Shown in pieces: positions 56,477 to 64,000 of a DNA stretch of 64,000 nt; the first letter of the stretch is position 1, and each line of letters starts with the position of its first letter. The DNA lies in the NCBI GenBank assembly GCA_010015745.1, contig ML978163.1, positions 124,001-188,000 on the forward strand, written 5' to 3'. Made by a program: the position numbers and the translations under genes. This DNA is from Setomelanomma holmii. Lineage: Eukaryota; Ascomycota; Dothideomycetes; Pleosporales; Phaeosphaeriaceae. The notes beneath the pieces were generated by a model that saw nothing but the letters and a program-made list of their open reading frames with translations, searched no databases and was not told the DNA's origin.

Positions 56477-58997
56477 ATGTCAGATCCTTCCCCAGACTCT
56501 GCGCGACCCGTAAAACGTGCCCGACTTGACGATAACACCGCTCCCTCGCAGTCCACCCACACCTCCGCACCAGCTCCGCAAGCTGCAACTCTAGCTTCCA
56601 AAACTGCCATTGACACGGATCTCGAGCGCGAAGTACGCGCTGGAATCACCGAATATGTGTGTCCGGATAATCTGGGGTTCACGGGCGTGTTGAAGCAGAG
56701 ATATACGGACTTTTTGGTGAATGAGATTGCGCTCGATGGGCAGGTGCTGCATTTGAAGAGCACGCGGCCGCCGAGGAAGGAGCGCAAGCAGGCCAATGGA
56801 ACGGATGGGAACAATGTGGGAGGACAGAAGGAGGTTGGAAAGGAAGAGAAGCTGGTGGTCAAGGAGGAGAATGGTGATGCGGAGGTGCCAGTTTTGCAGA
56901 GTGGTGGAAGTACCGCTGTTGAAGCGCCAGTGAAGGCTGAAGATGCGCCAGAGCAAGGAGGGGAAGTCACCAAGGAAGAAGGCGATCAGCAGGCAGAAGT
57001 CAAAGAAGAGGAGGTCAAGCAAGAACCGGAGATCGAGGTAACTTGTGCAAGTGCGCCTTGCTTACGGTAGTGCTGACAGCATTTTACAGCTCAAAGACGA
57101 TGACCGCGATACGCTACACTCGATATTCGGCGAAGACACCACGAAGCAAATAGTCAAGCTTGTCGGACAAGTACGAAGACGCGAACACAAGAAAGCAAAA
57201 GACTTCAAAGCTGTCATTGCACAACCCATAACGGATAAGGAAACGCGTACACAAGCTCATCAATCGCTACGTCGGATATTCCCAAACCTATTGGAGAGCT
57301 CAATGGAGGCAGACCAGTCGATACGCATCAAGGCAACGCCACCAGCCGAGCGCAAAGGCAAGAACAAGGGCAAAGGTGGAGGCCGAGACAGAGGAGATGG
57401 GCCAAGGCAAGGAGGTAAAGGTCCGCAAATGTGGGAAGAGCTTGGTGGAGAATACCTGCACTTCAACCTCTACAAGGAGAACAAGGATACCATGGAGATT
57501 GTAGGGTTCCTAGGCAGCAAGCTCGGCGGCGGCGCGAAAGCATTCGGCTTCGCAGGCACAAAAGACAGGCGCGCATGCACCGTCCAGCGTGTCTGTGTCA
57601 AGCGGCAGACTGCCGAGCGCATGTTCAGCTTCAACAAGATACTCTACAATTCTGCTATTGGCGACTGGGAGTATAGGCCTCACGACCTGAAGCTCGGAGA
57701 CTTGATGGGCAACGAGTTTACCATCAGTCTCCGAGACTGCCACTTTGAAGGAGAGGAAGGCTTGGACTTCGAGCAGCGCTACGACTTGGCCAATCGAGTC
57801 GTTGGCAAGGCGATTGAAGACTTCTCAGAAAAAGGCTTCATCAACTACTATGGACTGCAACGCTTTGGCTCCTTCGCCGCTAGCACTGACTCCATAGGTC
57901 GCAAAATGCTTCAAGACGACCTAAAAGGAGCAGTCGAAGACATATTAGCATACGGCGATGTTGCACTGGCTGCCGCTCTGGGTAATTTGCCCGCAGATTC
58001 GGACGTTCTGGTGTCTCACGACGATCGGAACCGCGCGAAAGCACTACACCTATGGCACACCGAAGGCAAAAGCAACGTGGCGCTCGATGTCCTCCCAAGG
58101 AAGTTCACCGCAGAGCGGAATATGATCCAGCACCTCGGATCACGCAACAGCAGAAACGGACAATACGATCGCAAGACTGACTGGCAAGGCGCCCTTATGA
58201 CAATCCCTCGCACGCTCCGACTCATGTACGTCCATGCCTACCAGTCGCTCGTCTGGAACGCAGTGGCTGGCAAGCGCTGGGCTACTCATGGCGACAAAGT
58301 CGTTGAAGGCGATCTCGTGCTCGTCCACGAACACCGCGATAAAGAGGCCAAAAAGGACACCGTCAAGCAAGAAGACATCGACGACAGCGGCGAAGTCGTC
58401 ATCAATCCCACAGGCAGCGAGAACGCGAACGCAGGCGCCGAAGCGTTTGAGCGCGCACGCCCACTTACCGCCGAGGAAGAAAAAAGCGGACAATATACCG
58501 TCTGGGACATCGTGCTCCCGCAGCCAGGATATGATGTCGAGTACCCGAACAACTATATCGGCGACTTTTACAAAGAGTTCATGGGCAGCGAGAAAGGCGG
58601 CGGTCTAGATCCACAGAACATGCGCCGTGGCTGGCGAGAAGTCAGTCTCAGTGGCGGATACCGCAAGTTTCTAGCTCGACCTCTCAAGCCAGTCGAGTTT
58701 GAAGTGCACAAGTATGTCAAAGAGGACGAGCAGTTCGTTGAGACGGACCTGCAGCGTCTCAGGAAGGCAGACGGGGAGGCCAGTCAGCCAGATAGGACGG
58801 CGAATGGCGACACAAAGGAGGATGTCGAGATGGAGGATGGCGAAGAGAAGGAGGCTGAAGTCGAGGGACAGAAGAAACTTGCGGTTGTAATTAAGCTGCA
58901 GCTGGCGAGTAGTCAGTATGCTACTATGGCGCTGAGGGAGCTTATGAAGGCTGGTGGGGTTAAGGCGTACAAGCCTGAGTTCATGGGTGGTCGGTAG
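56477..58997 (+). CDS. PUS7: TruD-family tRNA pseudouridine synthase
   Basis: Exons 56477-57037 and 57090-58997 join in phase over a 52-nt intron to give 822 residues. The start ATG opens MSDPSPDSARPVKRARLDD. The TruD catalytic core includes YTDFLVNEIALDGQVLHLKS, YLHFNLYKENKDTMEIVGFL and the active-site motif FGFAGTKDRRACTVQRV with the catalytic Asp. It continues with FINYYGLQRFGS, RTLRLMYVHAYQSLVWN and the C-terminal LVIKLQLASSQYAT-like segment. Pus7 converts U to pseudouridine in tRNAs, U2 snRNA and mRNA. A Lys/Glu-rich insert of about 100 residues interrupts the N-terminal domain at the intron, and an acidic insert lies near the C-terminus; both are common in fungal members. Confidence 0.95.
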
Positions 58998-59418
58998 AAC
59001 ATGGTGGTCGACCTTAGCCGCAGGAGTAACAGCACAGTATCGATCTAGTGCTACGGAAGATGTGGTGTCTGCAGAGCATGTTTAGTCTCAAAACTGATTA
59101 TTAGGCTCGATATGCTAAGCAAAACGTACTAGTCAGCTCAACCAAGACTGACAATCTACCTCACAAGAGAAGATCAAGCATACCACAAATGGAAGGATTC
59201 CAATAGGCCCGGTATACGTTGTGGTGCGACCTTCATGTATCATCCCCGATGCTGGCACGATGGCATACGATCGTACTGATCGCACGCATTCCGACAATCG
59301 GAATGATTCCGAGGAGTGCACGGCCCGTCACAAGTCCGACGCAGGCGCCTGTGAGGTAAAGCTACGATTGACAACACATCGCAATCAAGCCTGCCTCTCT
59401 TACACACCTGCCACAGTC
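58998..59418. other. Intergenic region
   Basis: About 420 bp between PUS7 and the deubiquitinase gene on the same strand; no gene was seen. Confidence 0.5.
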
Positions 59419-60522
59419 ATGTCCGGGGGCTGGAACACAATAGAGTCGGATGCCGTACGTAACCCTCTACCTGCAGTTTCCACTCACTGACAACCACAGG
59501 GCGTCTTTACATATCTAATCGAGAAACTCGGCGTTAAGGACGTGCAGTTTGAAGAGCTCACAACGCTCGATGCGTCAGAGCTGCAGAACTTGGGCACAAT
59601 ATATGGCGTAATATTTCTCTTCAAGTATCCAACGGGAGAAACACGAGGCGACACACCCAAAGACGGCACTTACGATCACGAAGCGGCGAATAACCTCTTC
59701 TTTGCGGCGCAAACCATACAAAATGCCTGTGGCACACAAGCGATCGTGTCGCTTCTGCTGAACAGGGAGGCAGAAGTCGACATTGGCAAAGAGCTGAAAG
59801 AGTTCAAGGAGTTCGCTGGAGAATTTCCGCCAGAGGCAAGTCAGCTCAGTGACACATCGCAAAGTGCATGGCTAATATGTATTCCAGCTACGAGGCGAAA
59901 CCCTCTCAAACTCAGACCTCATCCGCGAAACACACAACTCCTTCGCCCGCTCCTCGCCCTTCATCGACGAAACACAACGGACCGCCACCGAAGATGACGA
60001 CGTCTACCACTTCATCGCGTGCGTCTTGCCTCTCCTTACACCCCACTCTCTCCTTCCCAAACATATTCACTAATACTTCCACGCAGCTACACCTCAATAA
60101 ACAACACCCTCTACGAACTCGACGGCCTCCAACCCGCCCCCATCTCCCACGGCCCCTGCACCCCCACCCAATTCCCCCAGAAAATCATCCCCGTGCTCCA
60201 ACGCCGCATCGCGCGCTACCCGGCTACCGAGATCCGGTTCAACCTGATGGCCTGCGTGCGCGACCTGCGCATTCGGGCGCGCGAAATTGGCGATGACGAG
60301 GAGCTCGAGGCGCAGGAGGATAAGCGGGCGGCGTGGCTGTGGGAGAATTCGCTGCGCCGGCATAATTTCGTGGGCTTTATTAGTGAGTTGTTGAAGGGCG
60401 TGGTGAAGGCGAAGCTGGAGGAGGGCGAGGGGAGTTATGAGAAGTGGGTGGAGGAGGCGAAGGGGAGGAGTAGGAAGCGGAGAGAGGATGCGAGGAAGCA
60501 GGGGGTTGTGGCTGAGGAATGA
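59419..60522 (+). CDS. UCH37: UCH37/UCHL5-type ubiquitin C-terminal hydrolase
   Basis: Four exons, 59419-59454, 59500-59835, 59888-60018 and 60087-60522, join in phase to give 312 residues. The second intron uses a GC donor (CAGAG|GCAAGT) and ends ATTCCAG. The peptidase C12 triad is present: Cys in QNACGTQAIVSLLL, His in DDVYHFIAY (the alanine codon spans intron 3) and Asp in YELDGLQPAPISHG. The start is MSGGWNTIESDAG, the classic UCH N-terminus. The C-terminal part, RRHNFVGFISELLKGVV and the Lys/Arg-rich KGRSRKRREDARK, corresponds to the ULD tail that binds proteasome subunit Rpn13. The enzyme trims ubiquitin chains at the proteasome. Confidence 0.95.
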
Positions 60523-60918
60523 GACGGGCTAGGAGTGTGGAGGGAGATGTAGAGGATGCTGGTAGAGGAATATGACGATTACGATAATGGTACACGACAG
60601 CGTAATGCAGTAATGTCCATGCTTCTACGTAAAACTCATGAGAGGATGTGCAATTGTGCTGAGTATGGATATCTTGTTGATTGATTGATGCTTTACTATC
60701 TACTCGGGCCCATCCTGCTTCGCTCCAAATGCAACGATACGCATCCAGATACACGCGTCGCTCCAAGACAATGACCGCTAAAATGCTAAGAGAACAAGAC
60801 AGATGGTTGCTGGGTGAACACATTACTTCGTAACATGACGCGCTGCGCCTAGGAAATTCGTGTACGTGGCTGTGTAGAGAACTGATAAAGTGATGAAACA
60901 TTCCCGTGAGGGCGGGAT
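60523..60918. other. Convergent intergenic region
   Basis: About 400 bp between the convergent 3' ends of UCH37 and the coiled-coil protein gene; no gene was seen. Confidence 0.5.
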
Positions 60919-63102
60919 TCATCGCGCAGAAGAGAAGGTTGGCTGGAAGATGTTGTCGAGGCGACAGAAGCCATCGATTGATGACATCTCAAAAGAATCG
61001 AAGTCGGCAGGAGATTCGATTTCGTTTGTGTCAGCAAGGAGTGGCTCATATGATGGCCCAAAGACGTCGAGAGCTGGCGCAGCCTGGTGCCCGACGGGCG
61101 TCTGCTTGACATGAAGCGACGGTGACGCCACAACGGCCTGTGCTACCGTTGCTGATTCCTCCTTGTGATGAGTGACTCCAGACACAAGCAGTGCAGTTTC
61201 ACGATCGCTGACCGCCGTCTTGACCTCCGTCACAGTAAGCGTGGAAAAAGCAGTTGCCGTAGTGGTGGCCGTAGTAGTCACGGCAACAGTTGTCACCGAA
61301 TCCAGCAGGTTGGTCTCTGGTACCGTGTTGAGACTGTGCAATTGCTGAGTGGTATGCATGTCCATTGACAAGAAGACGACCGTGGCGCCAAGGAGCAGAA
61401 TGATGAAGTTGCGCTGGTCCTTGAGTAGGATGAGGATGTAGTTCTTCAGAAGCGTGCCCATTGGGATATCTGCGGCACGCAGCTGCCCTGTTGCTAGGGA
61501 CGCTTGTCGGGTGGCCAGCGTGGTTTGTGGAGAGGTGGCTTGTGGTATTGGTCCAGATGCCAGTCTCTTCTGCTCCTGCAGTGCGTTCTCTAAAGCACGG
61601 AGACGTTCAGTGACAATGCTAGCCTCGGCCAGCGCCTGAGCCTCAACCTCGAGACGAAGCGACACTTTCGCCTCTTCGATCTTTCCTTCGAGCGCCTCCT
61701 CGAACCTCTTCTTTTCGGCTGCCTTCTCCTCAATGCTCCTCTGTAGGGTAGTGGCGGCAGCCTCAAAGCTCTTCTGCAGCTCTGCCTCCTCTAGCCTCTT
61801 GCGCTCTGCCGCTTCTTCTGCCGCGATCTTCTGCTTGGAAGCTGATTCTTGTATTTGTCGTTGAAGCTCGATGGCATACATCTGTTTGCGCTTCTCTGCC
61901 TCTTGCTCCTCTTGGACGCGCCTCTCCAATGTCTTTCGCAGCTCAAGTGGAATCCAGGGGCTGATTTCAACGTCGCATCGTTCCATGTCGTTCCAGCATG
62001 CAGCCCACCCTGGCGCTCGCATAAGCCCATTCGCTGCGTAGATTTTGATGTCCCATCTCCTCTTTCCAGCGCCCACACCTCTCCCAGGTCGTTTCAGCTC
62101 GCAGTTGCAGTCGGTGCACATACTTGCGTCAACCAGAGGATTCTCCATCCACTCCTGTTCCTCGGTGAAGGTGCCGCCAGACATGCGACTCCCTCGACCT
62201 GTGCTGTCCCCAGCAGCACTAGCTTCGTAGCCTTCGTCTTCGTTGTCTGAGGCCACATCGGGAGCGACGAAGTGCCCGCACTTTAGCAGCCGAGGCGTCT
62301 TGAGCTCGAGGCTCTCGAGTATCCGCTCCTCCAACAAATCGTATTCATCTCGTGGATGTGGAATGAGCAGACCACGTCGCATCAGAATGATGTCCTGCAG
62401 CTTCTCCTCTAGGAGCTTGTAGTTCTCCACCAGCCACTCCGGCATGATCCTGACCATCAGGTCGTGCGAGTATGGTACTTGTGGCGGCAGTATTGTGACA
62501 TGGAGCAAGACTAGGGGAGCCTGCTGCGGTGTGGGAGTTGGTCGTGGACTCTGTTGATCGCGCACGCTGCCCCTTCGTGACCTGGTCTTCTTCGACACAG
62601 GTGTCTCGGATCTCCCACTACGACTTGGTGTCATCAACTTGTACGACCCCTTCAGCCGCTCCTGGGACGTCTCGATGGTTGGCAGAAGTGGCGGGGACGA
62701 CATCTGCATTGCGCGCACTGACTCTGGGTTCCGAAAGCGCGGTCGTTCCTTCCGTGGTGTGTACCTTGTCTCGTCTGTCTCATTGGCTTGTTGAACAGGT
62801 CTGGTCGCGATTGAGCTTTCTGAGGGTATGGCTGAGACAAAGCTGCACTGCGTCACACCCGATGAACGGCGAGGTTGTGATATCGACTTTCGCGAAGTGT
62901 ATGAGCTTCTGTATGGCTGCGGCTCGTCGTCAAGCTCAATGGTAGGGATTGCGTCGTCCGCTGTTGGTAACGATAGTTCCGAGTTGAACGATATGTCTCC
63001 TTCACCCGCCTCAGACGGAGACACAGCCTCCTGATCTTCGGGGTCCTCGTAGATAGCGAATGATGTCAGGCCTGGCGCAGGCGAACGGTGTGAGGTGGTC
63101 AT
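60919..63102 (-). CDS. Coiled-coil protein with C-terminal membrane helix, unrecognised
   Basis: A single 727-residue frame from ATG 63100-63102 (MTTSHRSPAPGLTSFAIYED). The N-terminal half is disordered and Ser/Pro-rich, with a conserved-looking segment PLVLLHVTILPPQVPYSHDL followed by VRIMPEWLVENYKLLEEKL and LLKCGHFVAPD. A Cys pair and a charged patch (CTDCNCELKRPGRGVGAGKR RW) precede a long coiled coil of Glu/Lys/Ala heptads (about residues 395-520), for example RKRLEEAELQKSFEAA. One membrane helix follows (RNFIILLLGATVVFLSM, about 565-585), then a Thr-rich tail. The topology recalls nuclear-envelope or organelle tethers. I do not recognise the family. Confidence 0.75.
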   Translation of the reverse strand: MTTSHRSPAPGLTSFAIYEDPEDQEAVSPSEAGEGDISFNSELSLPTADDAIPTIELDDEPQPYRSSYTSRKSISQPRRSSGVTQCSFVSAIPSESSIATRPVQQANETDETRYTPRKERPRFRNPESVRAMQMSSPPLLPTIETSQERLKGSYKLMTPSRSGRSETPVSKKTRSRRGSVRDQQSPRPTPTPQQAPLVLLHVTILPPQVPYSHDLMVRIMPEWLVENYKLLEEKLQDIILMRRGLLIPHPRDEYDLLEERILESLELKTPRLLKCGHFVAPDVASDNEDEGYEASAAGDSTGRGSRMSGGTFTEEQEWMENPLVDASMCTDCNCELKRPGRGVGAGKRRWDIKIYAANGLMRAPGWAACWNDMERCDVEISPWIPLELRKTLERRVQEEQEAEKRKQMYAIELQRQIQESASKQKIAAEEAAERKRLEEAELQKSFEAAATTLQRSIEEKAAEKKRFEEALEGKIEEAKVSLRLEVEAQALAEASIVTERLRALENALQEQKRLASGPIPQATSPQTTLATRQASLATGQLRAADIPMGTLLKNYILILLKDQRNFIILLLGATVVFLSMDMHTTQQLHSLNTVPETNLLDSVTTVAVTTTATTTATAFSTLTVTEVKTAVSDRETALLVSGVTHHKEESATVAQAVVASPSLHVKQTPVGHQAAPALDVFGPSYEPLLADTNEIESPADFDSFEMSSIDGFCRLDNIFQPTFSSAR

Positions 63103-63400
63103 CTTGAATGTTTGTCGCGTGTGCGACTGTCTAGCGGGTGTAAGTCAGGGTCCAGCGATTGTCTGAGTATGGATATGTGGAATGTCCAAAGTAATGCTTC
63201 AGGGATGTCGCTCCGACTTAGTTGGGATGGAATGCTGCAGTTCAAAGAGGTCTGAGCTTCTGCGATGCGTTGTCGTTAAGGTGGAGCTGGCGTTTGTTTA
63301 CACCGCCGGAGAAACACATGTTCCGGTTGCTAGGCGCCTCGACGGCGAAGACTATCCACCTACCAGCCACATACAACTCACCACGCATCTTCCGCATGCC
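63103..63400. other. Divergent promoter region
   Basis: About 300 bp between divergent genes. An in-frame ATG at 63182 would extend the plus-strand gene upstream, but the ATG at 63401 (GCCATGGCT) has a better context. Confidence 0.4.
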
Positions 63401-64000
63401 ATGGCTAGCGGGCCAGCGGAGCTGCCTAGCGCGCGACTCTTCCTGGGGCCTGGACAGTACCGCTTTGGCTGCGATAGAATTTGGGTAATTCTCTATGCAG
63501 GTGCTTCTGCAATTACAGACATGTGCGCGAGGCGGCCGTACCACACTGGCAATCGTCTCATCGTAGGATGTCATGGAGAGGACTTTCGTGACCTCGAGCT
63601 ATTGACACGCGTGTTGAGTCTCACCAGCAAAGGTAATATCGACTCTCTTTACGTGCGAATCTGAACCTCGTGGACTCTCCCAACCAGACGATGCATACAA
63701 TGAGCTCTGCGGCGCTCTGCTTGCTAAGTCACCAAGAGTGTACGACGCATGGGAAGATGGAAGTACAACTCCGCATGTTGCTCTTCGAGCCGATGTTCCA
63801 CTAGTATGGACTGTTGACTTCGACCAAGATCGCGTCTTTTATGATAGATATGGCCAGCATCTACTGTATCGCTTCTCGATGCCCGAGAAATATGCCCTTC
63901 GCCTTCGCTTCTTTGAGAGCTATACACCTTTGCAGCTTCCGGTTCTGGAGTCGCAACAAATGGCGACTTTGAAATCTTTAGCAGCTGCGCCCTGCGAAGT
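63401..64000 (+). CDS. Unrecognised protein, 3' truncated by window
   Basis: From ATG 63401 (MASGPAELPSARLFLGPGQY) the frame runs to a donor at 63633 (AAAG|GTAATA). It joins in phase to 63688 (acceptor AACCAG, 55-nt intron) and then stays open to the window end: DDAYNELCGALLAKSPRVYD, VPLVWTVDFDQDRVFYDRYG and EKYALRLRFFESYTPLQLP. Without the intron the frame stops at 63664. There is no signal peptide, and the first exon has a moderately hydrophobic stretch (IWVILYAGASAIT). I do not recognise the family. The start could instead be 63182. Confidence 0.5.

Overview
The window looks like nuclear DNA of a filamentous ascomycete (Pezizomycotina). Genes lie on both strands, most are cut by short GT-AG introns (about 46-180 nt, often with a CTAAC or CTGAC branch site), and the families are typical of such fungi: a HET-domain protein, PTH11-type rhodopsin-domain membrane proteins, a GH55 beta-1,3-glucanase, a secreted GMC oxidoreductase and a DUF8004-like protein. 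Genus and species cannot be read from the sequence. Exon joins given here were made by eye from splice signals and reading phase.

Region 1-24 kb is accessory in character. It opens with a tandem array (1-3760) of a lineage-specific RING-finger plus helical-domain family in two duplicated units, parts of which have lost zinc ligands or reading frame. Then come a secreted GMC oxidoreductase (3969-5828), a truncated rhodopsin-domain gene (7222-7650), a secreted MGH1-like glycoside hydrolase (8246-10270), an acidic nuclear-type protein whose frame is broken beside a 12-bp minisatellite (10388-11310), and a large HET protein with an unusual C-terminal extension (11659-15480). A tRNA-Arg(UCG) at 16353-16490 has a normal anticodon-loop intron and also a 51-nt GT...AG insertion inside the T arm. 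Downstream, 18-23.6 kb is a graveyard of genes whose frames are intact except for scattered TAG, TGA and TAA codons, several of them at Gln or Arg positions, as expected after repeat-induced point mutation. The first region ends with an intact rhodopsin-domain gene (23620-25028).

Region 26-61 kb is mostly conserved housekeeping: APC10/DOC1, a fatty acid elongase with a long charged tail, a proline-rich AIM3-like protein, a single-pass membrane protein with a PPPY motif, a PHD-finger protein, the ER chaperone LHS1 (with HDEL), sideroflexin FSF1, a DUF8004-like protein, a PLP aminotransferase, a GH55 glucanase, PUS7 and a UCH37-type deubiquitinase. A coiled-coil membrane protein (60919-63102) and the 5' part of an unrecognised gene (63401-64000) close the window.

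No CRISPR array, operon or intact transposon was seen. The strongest candidate for something undescribed is the tRNA gene with the T-arm insertion. Next are the decayed paralogue island, the HET protein's C-terminal extension and the elongase-LEA-like fusion.
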